Assembly (NCBI GenBank): GCA_046727955.1
Contig: JBKPDO010000010.1
Location: 29,016-93,015, forward strand
Direction: 5' to 3'
Origin: DASVXQ01 sp046727955
Lineage (GTDB): Bacteria > Actinomycetota > CALGFH01
DNA length: 64,000 bases
Under the pieces are notes generated by a model, which was not told the DNA's origin, did not search any database, and saw only the letters and a list, made by a program, of their open reading frames with translations. A program made the position numbers and the translations under genes. Position 1 is the stretch's first letter; the number at the start of each line of letters is the position of its first letter. Shown here one piece after another: positions 56,276 through 64,000 of this stretch.

Positions 56276-57679
56276 CTAGCCGGAGCGCCGGGCGAGCAGC
56301 GCCTCCGCAATGTCGTCGCGGGCGAGCTCCTCGTAGGCGTAGGCGGCGGCGCGCACGCCGTTGAAGTAGTTGGTGAGGTGGAGCCGCTCGTTCGGAGCGT
56401 GGACGTGGTCGTCCGGCAGCATGACCCCCAGGTAGATGCAGGACGCCGCGAGCGAGTCGCTGAGCGCCCGCTCCGGGCCCGAGCCGCCTTCCCGTGTGAA
56501 CAGCGGATCGATGCCCCAGGCGCGTGCGACCGCGCGGCGGGCCGCCTGGTTGCCCGGGTGGTCGAGCGGGGTGAGGCACGGCCTGACGCCGTGCAGCCAC
56601 TGCACCGAGACCTCGGCGCCCTCCGGGGCGTTGTCGGCCGCCCAGCGCTCGAACAGCGGCCGCAGCGCCGCCGGGTCCTGGTCGGCGACCAGCCGGAACG
56701 ACACCTTGGCGTGGGCCTCAGCCGGGATCACCGTCTTCGACCCGGGGCCGGTGTACCCGCCCCAGATGCCGCAGACGTCGGCGGCCGGCCGCCCCCACAC
56801 GCGCTCGAGCGTGGTCCAGCCCTGCTCGCCCGACAGCGCCCGCACGCCGGCGGTGCGCTTGAACGACTCGGGGTCGAAGGGCAGCGCGGCGAACTGGGTC
56901 CGCTCCTCGTCGCTCAGCTCGATCACGTCGTCGTACCATCCCGGGATGGCGATGCGCCCACGCTCGTCCTTCAGCCCGGCGAGCAGGTCCACGAGCGCGG
57001 CGATGGCGTTCGGCACGGCGCCGCCGAACTCGCCCGAGTGCAGGTCGGTCTCTGCCGTGCGCAGGTCGACCTGAAAATAGGCCATACCGCGCATGGCCGT
57101 GACCAGCGACGGCACGTCGGCGGCGTACATGCCCGTGTCGGAGACGAGGATCAGGTCGCAGGTGAGCTGGTCGGCGTGCTCGGCCAGGAAGGCGTCGATG
57201 TTGGGCGAGCCGGCCTCCTCCTCACCCTCGACGAGGAACTTGAGGTTGACCGGCAGGCGGCCGTCGGCGGCCAGCAGGTGGCGTACGGCCGCGAGCTGGA
57301 AGTGGATCTGCCCCTTGTCGTCCGAGGCCCCCCTGGCGTAGAGGCAGCCGTCGCGCACGCTCGGCTCGAACGGCGGGGTGGTCCACTGGTCGAGCGGGTC
57401 GACCGGCTGCACGTCGTGGTGGCCGTACACGGCGATGGTCGGCGCGCCCGCTCCGGCGCCCAGCCACTCGGCGTAGACGGCGGGCTGCCCGCGGTCTACG
57501 GCGAGGATCTCGGCGTGCAGGCCGGCCATCTCCATAAGCTCCGCCAGGTGCTCGGCGGAGCGCCGTACGTCAGCGGCGCAGCTCGGATCGGTGGAGATCG
57601 AGGGGATTGCGCACCACTCCGACAGCTCTGCGATGAGCGATTCGGCTTCAGCCTTCACGAAGGCGTCGATGTCAGCCAC
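56276..57679 (-). CDS. M20-family dipeptidase
   Basis: 467 residues. The zinc ligands of the M20 family are visible: YGHHDVQPV (His, with Asp), ARGASDDKGQIHF (Asp with two metals), VEGEEEAGSPN (the catalytic Glu-Glu pair), and VSDTGMYAAD, plus the late His in the DDHVHAPNE segment. A lid domain lies at about 190-300. The family removes N-terminal amino acids from dipeptides or small peptides. It has no signal peptide, so it is cytoplasmic. Confidence 0.92.
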   Translation of the reverse strand: MADIDAFVKAEAESLIAELSEWCAIPSISTDPSCAADVRRSAEHLAELMEMAGLHAEILAVDRGQPAVYAEWLGAGAGAPTIAVYGHHDVQPVDPLDQWTTPPFEPSVRDGCLYARGASDDKGQIHFQLAAVRHLLAADGRLPVNLKFLVEGEEEAGSPNIDAFLAEHADQLTCDLILVSDTGMYAADVPSLVTAMRGMAYFQVDLRTAETDLHSGEFGGAVPNAIAALVDLLAGLKDERGRIAIPGWYDDVIELSDEERTQFAALPFDPESFKRTAGVRALSGEQGWTTLERVWGRPAADVCGIWGGYTGPGSKTVIPAEAHAKVSFRLVADQDPAALRPLFERWAADNAPEGAEVSVQWLHGVRPCLTPLDHPGNQAARRAVARAWGIDPLFTREGGSGPERALSDSLAASCIYLGVMLPDDHVHAPNERLHLTNYFNGVRAAAYAYEELARDDIAEALLARRSG

Positions 57680-57785
57680 AAAGGTGCTCCCTGGAGACGC
57701 GGGACGGCAGTGCTGCTGGACCCTGGCAGGCTATCAGAGCGCGCATCGGCCTCATGCCGTTGCAGCAACGTTATTCGCCCTTTTG

Positions 57786-57903
57786 CAGTACTGTCGATTA
57801 CAGTGAATGCCCGCGATCTCGCGGGATACCGGAGTTCGTGCCGCCCGACCGAGGTAACAAGGGGTACATCTCCGGATGAGACAGGCTCCGGGGTCCCCTT
57901 TTT
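57786..57903 (+). other. Structured leader of the zinc-ribbon gene, with attenuator-like terminator
   Basis: Between the M20 gene and ATG 57943 lie ACTGT-CGATT-ACAGT (57790-57804), the hairpin CCCGCGA-TC-TCGCGGG (57810-57825), then CCGGAG (57829-57834), which can pair with either CTCCGG at 57870-57875 or CTCCGG at 57886-57891. AAGGGG (57859-57864) pairs with CCCCTT (57895-57900), followed by TTTT. Alternative pairings plus a terminator resemble a riboswitch or attenuator. No known class was recognised. Confidence 0.45.
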
Positions 57904-57942
57904 GTCGTGCCAGGCACCCCGGCTGTCACCCAGGAGGTCACG

Positions 57943-58215
57943 ATGGACCAGAGCACCGCCGCTCTCGGACGTCGCCTCGTCACCGTGGAAGTCGCCGATT
58001 GCCCGATCTGTCTGAGCGCGGGCAGCGTCCGCAGGGGCGTCTGCGACATCTGCGGGGCACGCCCCGTTGACTCAACGGATACCGAGCAGCTTTCCTCTAC
58101 GCCACCGACCCTAAGGGGTCCCCGCACGGCAACGTTTCCTACCCAGCACGAGCCTGTGCAGGTCCGTCGTGGTGACCCCGGCAAGGTTGCCGAGCGGGGG
58201 CCGCTAAGTCCCTGA
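57943..58215 (+). CDS. Small zinc-ribbon protein
   Basis: 90 residues with a CPIC...CDIC zinc ribbon (VADCPICLSAGSVRRGVCDI) at about 22-43, then a Ser/Thr/Pro/Arg-rich tail with no clear structure. ATG 57943 has AGGAGGTCA, one of the best ribosome sites in the window, at a 3-base gap from that block. The family is unknown. Its leader contains a candidate attenuator, so expression may be conditional. Confidence 0.65.
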   Translation: MDQSTAALGRRLVTVEVADCPICLSAGSVRRGVCDICGARPVDSTDTEQLSSTPPTLRGPRTATFPTQHEPVQVRRGDPGKVAERGPLSP

Positions 58216-58218
58216 TCC

Positions 58219-58430
58219 ATGTGGGGGGAGCTCGCTCCCCCCACGGCCCCCCAAGAACGCCTGTGCCATGGGGACCGTGAGGAGGCGGCTTGCCGGGACG
58301 AACTCACCGCTAACTGGCCACGCCCCCCAAGAGCGCCTGTGCCATGGGGACCGTGAGGAGGCGGCTTGCCGGGACGAACTCACCGCTAACTGGCCACGCC
58401 CCCCAAGAGCGCCTGTGCCATGGTCGGGGC
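58219..58430 (-). repeat. Dispersed repeat block R6 with 76-bp tandem units
   Basis: Read on the minus strand: three CATGGCACAGGCG(T/C)TCTT boxes starting (as reverse) at 58253, 58329 and 58405, so the period is exactly 76 bp. Two full units share the same 57-bp spacer, including TGGCCAGTTAGCGGTGAGTT and GGCAAGCCGCC. The far end has GTGGGGGGAGC-TC-GCTCCCCCCAC (58221-58244), the hairpin of the family. The units look recently duplicated. Confidence 0.9.
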
Positions 58431-58476
58431 GACTAGCTCCCTAGGTTGCTCTGGTTGCGTAGGGTAGGATGACCAG
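58431..58476 (+). promoter_or_regulatory. Likely promoter of the riboswitch-exchanger transcript
   Basis: TAGGTT (58442-58447) and TAGGAT (58465-58470) with a 17-base spacer; the -10 is a good match. Initiation about seven bases later would place the 5' end of the RNA at the beginning of the riboswitch P1 stem. Confidence 0.45.
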
Positions 58477-58600
58477 CGAAGGGGAGTAGTTCCGAGGCGG
58501 AGACGCCTTGCGAGCACGCCGTCAGGACGGTGGGCGCCATCGCCCACCCGGCGCCTCACCCTGGCAGCAGCGTGGCCCGGGCGAACGAGACCTTCGGACC
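58477..58600 (+). ncRNA. yybP-ykoY (Mn2+) riboswitch
   Basis: The 5' side CGAAGGGGAGTAG (58477-58489) and the 3' side GCGAACGAGACCTTCG (58581-58596) are the two conserved ends of the yybP-ykoY aptamer; the P1 stem is CGAAGG (58477-58482) with CCTTCG (58591-58596). The internal part has a CGCCGTCA loop segment and helices in between. This class senses Mn2+. The closing strand CCTTCGG (58591-58597) can also pair with CCGAAGG (58637-58643), which overlaps the ribosome site of the exchanger gene, so Mn2+ binding could free that site and raise translation. Confidence 0.85.
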
Positions 58601-58650
58601 GAGCAGCGTTCGCATGTCCGCGGCGTTTGCACGAGCCCGAAGGAGGCGCA

Positions 58651-60054
58651 TTGCCCGAACCTCCCGCCTCGCAGCACAGCGCCGCCGCCCGAAGCGGCTG
58701 GCTTTCCCTGCTCCTGGCCGGCGCCGTCACGCTTCCCGGAGCCGCGCTGGGCGCCGGCCAGCTGCTCCACGCCGGCGTCCCCGGGCTGGCGCCGTGGCTC
58801 CAGGCGGTGGTGTACGGGCTGGCGGTGGTGGGAGCGGCCTTTCTGCTGGCGTGGGCGGCTGAGGCGGCCCAGCTCGACGTCTCCGCGGGCCTTGCCATCG
58901 GCGTTCTTGCGCTGATCGCGGTCCTGCCCGAGTACGCGGTTGGCTTCGTGTTCGCCTGGAAGGGCGGCGACGACGTGCAGCGCTACGGGCCCCACTGCCT
59001 CGCCCCGGGCGGCGGTGAATCGAACTGCTCGCTGGTGCTCGCCAACATGACCGGCGGCAACCGGCTGCTGATCGGCGTCGGCTGGGCGCTGGTGGTGTTC
59101 ATCGCCTGGTGGCGTGTGCGCGGGCGGCGGCACCGGCCAAAGGGCATCCACGTGGCCCAGCACGGGCCGGCCACGCGCCGTTACGGCATCAAGCTGTCGC
59201 GCTCCAAGGCGGTGGAGCTGTCGTACCTCGCGCTCGCCACGGTCTACTGTCTCAGCCTGCCGCTGAAGCGAACGGTGACCCTCGTCGACGCGGTCATCCT
59301 GGTCGGCATCTTCACCGCGTACACGTTGCGTATCTCCAGGGCGCCCACCTCCGATCCCGACCTGATCGGCCCGTCCGCCGCGCTCGGCGCGCTGCCCCGC
59401 GGCCGGCGCCGCGCCAGCGTGGCCGCGCTGTTCGTCTTTGCCGCCGCGGTGATCCTGCTGGCCGCCGAGCCCTTCGCCGAATCCCTGGTGACCACGGGAA
59501 GAGAGCTCGGCGTCAGCGAGTTCTTCCTGGTCCAGTGGCTCGCGCCGATCGCCTCAGAGGCGCCGGAGCTGCTGGTGGCCGGCCTGTACGCCTGGCGGCT
59601 GAAGACCGGGGACGCGCTCACCACCTTGGTCTCCTCCAAGGTCAACCAGTGGACCCTGCTGGTCGGGACGCTGCCGGTGGTGTTCGCGGTCTCGTCGGGA
59701 AGCCTCCACGGCCTGCCGATCGCGCCCGCTCAGCGTGAGGAGCTGCTGCTCACCGCCGCACAGACGGTGTTCGCTCTGGCGATCCTGGCGGACCTCGGCA
59801 TCTCGGTGCGCGAGGCCGCCGCCCTGTTCCTGTTGTTCGTGGCCCAGTTCCCACTCCGCGCCCTGCTGCCCGAATCGGCGCACGGCACCGAGCTGCTCGC
59901 CGTCTCCGCGATGTACCTGTTGTTCGGCGCGGTCCTGATCGTGCGCCACCGTGCCCAGCTCCTCGAGCGGCTGCGCGACGGCTTGCGCGCTCCCTATTCC
60001 GTGCTCGAGCCCGAGTCGGCCGAGCGAGCTCCCGCCCGCGCTCCCGCAGGCTGA
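58651..60054 (+). CDS. CaCA-family cation exchanger under Mn2+ riboswitch control
   Basis: 467 residues, ten or more membrane helices, with two alpha repeats: VLPEYAVGFVFAWKGGDD with NMTGGNRLLIGVGW, and APIASEAPELLVAGLYAWRL with SSKVNQWTLLVG. This places it in the Na+/Ca2+ exchanger superfamily. Riboswitch control suggests the exported ion is Mn2+ (or Ca2+ with Mn2+). TTG 58651 is preferred because AGGAGG lies four bases upstream. The last 61 bases overlap the convergent FIST gene. Transport direction is inferred. Confidence 0.85.
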   Translation: MPEPPASQHSAAARSGWLSLLLAGAVTLPGAALGAGQLLHAGVPGLAPWLQAVVYGLAVVGAAFLLAWAAEAAQLDVSAGLAIGVLALIAVLPEYAVGFVFAWKGGDDVQRYGPHCLAPGGGESNCSLVLANMTGGNRLLIGVGWALVVFIAWWRVRGRRHRPKGIHVAQHGPATRRYGIKLSRSKAVELSYLALATVYCLSLPLKRTVTLVDAVILVGIFTAYTLRISRAPTSDPDLIGPSAALGALPRGRRRASVAALFVFAAAVILLAAEPFAESLVTTGRELGVSEFFLVQWLAPIASEAPELLVAGLYAWRLKTGDALTTLVSSKVNQWTLLVGTLPVVFAVSSGSLHGLPIAPAQREELLLTAAQTVFALAILADLGISVREAAALFLLFVAQFPLRALLPESAHGTELLAVSAMYLLFGAVLIVRHRAQLLERLRDGLRAPYSVLEPESAERAPARAPAG

Positions 60055-61211
60055 GTCGTCTCGCAGAACAGCGCCATGCTGGCCGTGAAGCCATGCAGGA
60101 AATTGTGCCCGCCCACCGGGCCCAGCTCGCCTTGAGCGAAGAAGCCGGCCATCGGCGCGTCAGCGGTACGCTTGGCCACCCTGGCGGCGTCGTGGTCCGG
60201 CTCGCTGAACAGCTGCCGCCCTCGCCCGTTGCAGGAGAAGAGCAGCACGCCGCGCGGGTCCCAGCCGGGCACCGGGGCCAGCAGCAGCTCCAGGTCCTCG
60301 CTCGCCGACGCCGCGTCCCGAACGTGGAACTGCAGCGTCTGACCCAGCTCCACCCGGTCGCTGATGGCGATCGACCCGCTGGACTCGTCGACCCCGATGA
60401 GCGAGCGGATCAGGAAGTCGCCCCGCCCGAAGCTCATCTTGTGCTCGTCGATCACCCGGCCCATCTGGATCCCGCGCATGAGCAGCGCCTGGTCGGCGGG
60501 ACCCGAGCGCACGATCAGCTCGCGCAGCCGATCCAGCGCCGGCTGGCCGCCGAGCTCGTACACGACGTTGCCGTCGCAGCGGGTCACGGTGAAGGGCGAG
60601 CCGATTGGCCGGCAGCCCTGGCTGACTACCGTGCGAACCTCGACCGGCCCACTGATCGCTACACCAACCGCGCCGCTTTCCAGCGCCTGATCACCGAGCA
60701 GCAGCCGGTGCTGCTCGGGCGAGTCCCCTCCCGAGGCCATCCCGCCCATCACGCGCACCTCCGGCTGCTCCTCGTTGAGCCGCCGCACGAAGCTGTCGGC
60801 CGGGAAGCTGAACGGGTCGGCCAGGAGCAGCACGTTCGGGCGCTCGGCCTGGTCGAGGTCCGGCCAGCCGGTGACGCCGTAGCCGTTGCTCAGCTCGATC
60901 AGGTCGAGGGCGAAGGCCCGCACGCTGGCTCCGGGCAGGCGCGCGACCCACACCACCAGCGCGGACCCGTCCTCCAGCTCGCGACCGCCACCGATCACTC
61001 CCTCGGCGGTGCAGCCGATGACCGCGGCGGTGCCGGTCCGCTCGGAGAGCCCTTCGGCGATCGCGGCGGCGGCCTCCGCATGGTGCATAGAGAAAAAGCA
61101 CACCACCAGGTCCGGCTTTCCACCGGCCTGCGCGACCGCGGCCGGCACGACCTCGTCCAGGGCCTGCTGGTAATTTGGGGTGGTCGAGACGGCGGCGCCG
61201 AAACCGAGCAT
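59994..61211 (-). CDS. FIST-domain sensor protein
   Basis: 405 residues with FIST N (about 30-220: DLVVCFFSMHHAEAAAAIAE, AVIGCTAEGVIGGGRELEDG, VRVMGGMASGGDS) and FIST C (about 225-380: HKMSFGRGDFLIRSLIG, GVLLFSCNGRGRQLF). These domains bind small ligands and usually feed signalling proteins. No kinase or cyclase domain is fused. The stop lies inside the 3' end of the exchanger gene. The regulatory partner is unknown. Confidence 0.9.
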   Translation of the reverse strand: MLGFGAAVSTTPNYQQALDEVVPAAVAQAGGKPDLVVCFFSMHHAEAAAAIAEGLSERTGTAAVIGCTAEGVIGGGRELEDGSALVVWVARLPGASVRAFALDLIELSNGYGVTGWPDLDQAERPNVLLLADPFSFPADSFVRRLNEEQPEVRVMGGMASGGDSPEQHRLLLGDQALESGAVGVAISGPVEVRTVVSQGCRPIGSPFTVTRCDGNVVYELGGQPALDRLRELIVRSGPADQALLMRGIQMGRVIDEHKMSFGRGDFLIRSLIGVDESSGSIAISDRVELGQTLQFHVRDAASASEDLELLLAPVPGWDPRGVLLFSCNGRGRQLFSEPDHDAARVAKRTADAPMAGFFAQGELGPVGGHNFLHGFTASMALFCETTQPAGARAGARSADSGSSTE

Positions 61212-61314
61212 GGCTTGGCTCCCGGGTTGGTAACGGACCCTTCAGGCCGAGGCTACCCCGAACAGCCGCGACCATGTCGGGATGCCGCCGGCTATCGCCG
61301 GCGGCGACGGCGGG

Positions 61315-62460
61315 CTATGCGTCGGCGCCGACCCACTCGAAGCGGCCAGCCGCGGGCTCCAGCCAGCGTCCGCCCCAGGTGAAGCCGTGGCGTGCCATCG
61401 CCGCGACCAGCCGAGGGTCGACCTCTGACGTGGCTGCGCCAGCGAGGTCGAGCGCGATCCCCCACGCCCGGTGGGACACGCCGAGCCTGCCTGCCTGGGC
61501 GGCCTGCGACGGGTAGCAGCCGCCCGAGCGCCGGAAGGCGGCGACGTCGACAAGCGCCTCGAGATGCTGAGCCTGCAAGTCGGCCATGGCGCTGGCCAGG
61601 TCGGCGACCACCGTCCGGTGACAGCGGACCTGGCCGAGCACCGGAACGGTCTGCGTGACGATGCTGGCCTGGACCCAGTCAGGGTCGGGCACCGGCTTGG
61701 TCAGGCTGGTCACGGCGAATTCGCCGAAACGGATCTTCACCTGGGCAAGCGGGAGCGTGCCGTTGCCGGCCCGGAACCACGGCCCCTGATCGGGATGGCG
61801 GAACCCGAGCCTGCGGCCGTGCAGCAGCCCGCGCACCGCGCTCTCCAGCGCCTCCCGCGGCCCGCGCGGCTGCAGCAGCAGGTAGCCTACTTGGACGATG
61901 CCGAGCCGGCGGCCGCGCCCGAGGTCCACGGCGGCCTCGTAGCCGCCCAGCAGCCGATCGTCCACCACGCCGCCGACGGTGAGCGTGCGGCTCCCGGTGA
62001 GCCGCAGGTGGCCGCCCCGGCGGAGCTTCCGCAGGCTTGCCCCGGTCCGCGACAGCACCACGCCGCGGCTCAGCATGCTCGTCAGTTGCGTGCCGGCGCT
62101 GCCGGCCGCGACCGCGTAGGCGTCCGGGTCGACCGACATCGCCTCGACCGGGATCACCGGGTAGGCGCGCAGGCCGCTGGTGACGGGCAGAAGCCCGGTG
62201 CGCACGGCGGAGATAGCCGCGACCCGCGACGAGTCCCGTACGCGGGCGACCTCCGGGGAGGCAAAGCCACCAGCGGCCCAGACCAGCACCTCGCCCTTGA
62301 AAAGGGTCAGGTCGACGGCTGTGGTCCCTGCGACCTGGATGCCGTGCCGGCCGGTCTGGCGCTGGACCGAGCCGCTGCCGGCGACCAGCAGCAGAGCCGG
62401 TCCCACCGTCGCCACGATCAGGCTGGCCAGGACCACGAGCGCCCGTCGCCGTGCGCCCAT
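61315..62460 (-). CDS. M15-like peptidase-fold protein with altered zinc site
   Basis: 381 residues. An N-terminal signal or membrane anchor (RALVVLASLIVATVGPALLLVA) is followed by a beta-rich region and a C-terminal VanY/M15 domain: SHRAWGIALDLAG (His330, Asp338) and HGFTWGGRW. The third zinc ligand, normally His in MHFE, reads GRFEW with Arg373, so the catalytic zinc may be missing or bound otherwise. It may be a non-catalytic cell-wall-binding relative. Convergent or tail-to-tail relations are absent; it follows the FIST gene on the same strand. Confidence 0.72.
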   Translation of the reverse strand: MGARRRALVVLASLIVATVGPALLLVAGSGSVQRQTGRHGIQVAGTTAVDLTLFKGEVLVWAAGGFASPEVARVRDSSRVAAISAVRTGLLPVTSGLRAYPVIPVEAMSVDPDAYAVAAGSAGTQLTSMLSRGVVLSRTGASLRKLRRGGHLRLTGSRTLTVGGVVDDRLLGGYEAAVDLGRGRRLGIVQVGYLLLQPRGPREALESAVRGLLHGRRLGFRHPDQGPWFRAGNGTLPLAQVKIRFGEFAVTSLTKPVPDPDWVQASIVTQTVPVLGQVRCHRTVVADLASAMADLQAQHLEALVDVAAFRRSGGCYPSQAAQAGRLGVSHRAWGIALDLAGAATSEVDPRLVAAMARHGFTWGGRWLEPAAGRFEWVGADA

Positions 62461-62558
62461 ACCGATCGACCCCTTTCTCGGCTCAGCTCAGCGTAACCGT
62501 GGCAGGCAGCGCCGCCCAGCCCTGGTTACCGCATCGAGATCCGTCTGGGGGTGTTTGT

Positions 62559-62810
62559 ATGCGCCCCCTCCTGGGCAAGCTGATCGCACTCCTGTTCCCC
62601 AGCAAGGGCCGGCGATCCGTGCACCACGAGCGGCACTTCGACGAAGCGTATGCCGAGCGGCAGCAGCAGTTGGAAGACGCTTGCGCCAAAGCGACAGCGA
62701 CCATTGACGCGGCCCGTGCCGCGATCGACCGCGCGGACCTGGTCCTGCGCGCGACGGACCAGGTGCTGACGCGCGTCTCGCGAGCGCTCGAGCGCCGCGC
62801 CAATACCTAA
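62559..62810 (+). CDS. Small coiled-coil protein
   Basis: 83 residues. A short hydrophobic N-terminus (LLGKLIALLFPS) precedes a long amphipathic helix with heptad-like spacing (HFDEAYAERQQQLEDACAKA to the end). No cysteine motif or signal cleavage site is clear. GGGGGTG lies about 6 bases before ATG 62559. It may attach to the membrane. Function unknown; it is divergent from the M15-like gene. Confidence 0.6.
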   Translation: MRPLLGKLIALLFPSKGRRSVHHERHFDEAYAERQQQLEDACAKATATIDAARAAIDRADLVLRATDQVLTRVSRALERRANT

Positions 62811-62879
62811 GGTTTTCGGTCGCCGGTTTACGGTCGCCTTCGGAGGGAACGCACCGCCTACCGACCGGTGGGGGCGGGA

Positions 62880-62954
62880 AGCCGGGCAGGAGCTCGCGGC
62901 AGTCTGGGGGACGGTCGCTCGAGCGAGGTCGAAGGGGAGACTGCCTGCCCGGCT
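62880..62954. terminator. Long bulged hairpin beyond the E2 gene
   Basis: AGCCGGGCAG, a 9-base insert, GCAGTCT on one side (62880-62905) and AGACTGC-CTGCCCGGCT (62938-62954) on the other; in the loop is CGCTCGAGCG. It lies 35 bases after the E2 stop on the minus strand and between convergent genes, so a terminator role is likely. Confidence 0.5.
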
Positions 62955-62988
62955 CTACCGCCGGCTTCTTGCCTCGGGCTCAGAGGGC

Positions 62989-64000
62989 TCAGAAGGCCGC
63001 CAGCAGCATCGGCTGCTCGAGCAGGTCTCGCAGGAGCGCCAGAAAGCGCGCGGCGTAGGCGCCGTCCACGATGCGGTGGTCGAACGAGACCGAGACGGTC
63101 ATGACCTGGCGGACCGCGAGCTGGCCGTCGACCACCCAGGGCCGCGGGGCGATCAGCCCGGTGGCGACGATGGCGCATTCAGGCTTGTTGATGATCGGGG
63201 TGCCCGTCTCGACCCCGAAGCCGCCCACGTTGGTGATGGTGATGGTCCCGCCGGTGAGGTCCGCCAGCGTGGCCCGGCGCTCGCGCGCCAGCGTGCTGGC
63301 ACGCGCGATCTCGGCGGCGAGGTCGAGGACGCCGAGGGTGTCGGCGTCCTTGACGTTCGGCACCAGCAGGCCGCTGTCGGTGTCGGTGGCGACGCCGAGG
63401 TTCACATAGCCCTTGACGACGATCTCGCTGGCGTCCTCGTCCCAGGCGGAGTTCATCAGCGGGTACTGGCGCAGCGCGGCGCACACCGCCCTGGCGACGA
63501 TGGCCAGCGGGGTGACCTTGACCTCGGACGCCGCCGGCAGCGCCCTGAGCTGGTCCCGCAGGGCCATCAGGTTGGTGGCGTCGACCGAGAGGAACTCGGT
63601 GACGTGCGGGATCGAGAACTTCGACGCCACCATCGCCGCGGCGATCTGCTTGCGAGTGCCTCGCACAGGGATGCGTTGCTCGGTCCGCTCGCGGGCCAGG
63701 CGCGGCGCCGTCAGGGGCGCCGCCTCGACAAGGCCGGCGCCTGGAGGGGACGCGGCGGCCGGTGTGAGGGCGCGGTCCACGTCGTCGTGGGTGATGCGGC
63801 CGTCCTTGCCGCTGCCGGCGAGCTGCTCCAGGTCGACGCCCCGCTCTCTGGCGTACCTCCGGACCGGAGGGGTCGCCTTTGGGCGCGTGGCCGCCGGCGC
63901 CGCGGTCGCGGCGCGGCCCGGGCCGCCCGAGCCACCCGGACCACTCGGCCCACCCGGACCACTCGGCCCACCCGGACCACTCGGCCCACCGGGTCCGGCC
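62989..64000 (-). CDS. 2-oxoacid dehydrogenase E2 acyltransferase, 5' end outside window
   Basis: The frame runs to the right edge, so the lipoyl domain is outside. In order: a Gly/Pro/Ser linker made of repeated GPGGPS units (63900-63999), a peripheral subunit-binding domain (VRRYARERGVDLEQLAGSGK), a second linker, and the catalytic acyltransferase domain with SFDHRIVDGAYAARFL at the end holding the His and Asp of the DHRxxDG site. Substrate is either pyruvate or branched-chain 2-oxoacids; branched-chain would fit the propionyl-CoA genes in the window. Confidence 0.92.
   Translation of the reverse strand, partial: AGPGGPSGPGGPSGPGGPSGPGGSGGPGRAATAAPAATRPKATPPVRRYARERGVDLEQLAGSGKDGRITHDDVDRALTPAAASPPGAGLVEAAPLTAPRLARERTEQRIPVRGTRKQIAAAMVASKFSIPHVTEFLSVDATNLMALRDQLRALPAASEVKVTPLAIVARAVCAALRQYPLMNSAWDEDASEIVVKGYVNLGVATDTDSGLLVPNVKDADTLGVLDLAAEIARASTLARERRATLADLTGGTITITNVGGFGVETGTPIINKPECAIVATGLIAPRPWVVDGQLAVRQVMTVSVSFDHRIVDGAYAARFLALLRDLLEQPMLLAAF

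Overview
The window is a 64-kb stretch of very GC-rich chromosomal DNA with dense genes on both strands and many GTG or TTG starts. The gene set points to an actinobacterium: acyl-CoA carboxylase with a small epsilon subunit, an LpdA-type quinone reductase, Hanks-type kinases, DUF3618, DUF2752 and DUF3105 proteins, class II fructose-bisphosphatase, and a cyclase/AAA/TPR regulator. No rRNA, tRNA, CRISPR array, prophage or transposase was seen, so the lineage cannot be placed more finely. Most of the window is core metabolism.

Layout. 0-6 kb: end of a GerMN/Gmad2 protein, birA, then pccB-accE-pccA, a biotin carboxylase operon beside its biotin ligase. 6-13 kb: DUF1003 and MgtE-like proteins, metH, a CPBP membrane protein. 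13-20 kb: a beta-propeller protein, a carotenoid-desaturase-like oxidoreductase, an LpdA-like flavoprotein, the methylmalonyl-CoA mutase large chain, and an active Ser/Thr kinase. 20-27 kb: a transmembrane pseudokinase, a DUF1469/DUF3618 pair, a LigT-Nudix fusion, trpS, a histidine-kinase-like protein without its phospho-histidine, and a 31-residue peptide gene. 27-34 kb: acnA, mdh, icd and divergent gltA. 34-38.5 kb: folD-metF and purN-purH. 38.5-47.8 kb: DUF2752, DUF4870 and RDD membrane proteins, sucCD, the separate B12 subunit of the mutase, a degenerate Rieske-like protein, MgtC, ACT, glpX, SCP2 and an EEP-family protein. 47.8-57.7 kb: a prephenate-dehydratase-like protein, two Crp paralogues, a family 2 glycosyltransferase, a class III cyclase/AAA/TPR protein and an M20 peptidase. 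57.7-64 kb: a zinc-ribbon protein behind a structured leader, a Mn2+ riboswitch with a CaCA exchanger, a FIST sensor, an M15-like protein and the start of an E2 acyltransferase gene cut by the window edge.

How it works together. PccAB/AccE carboxylates propionyl-CoA and the split mutase makes succinyl-CoA, which enters a TCA set (acnA, mdh, icd, gltA, sucCD) held within about 16 kb. MetH, MetF and FolD cover one-carbon and methionine metabolism, and MetH and the mutase share cobalamin. The Crp-Crp-glycosyltransferase-cyclase stretch looks like a cyclic-nucleotide signalling locus, possibly controlling a surface polysaccharide.

The least ordinary content is non-coding: a 122-bp MITE-like element with 17-bp inverted ends in three copies, a modular palindromic repeat family in at least six intergenic places, a yybP-ykoY (Mn2+) riboswitch whose closing strand can also pair with the ribosome-binding site, and a second, unassigned leader with alternative pairings.
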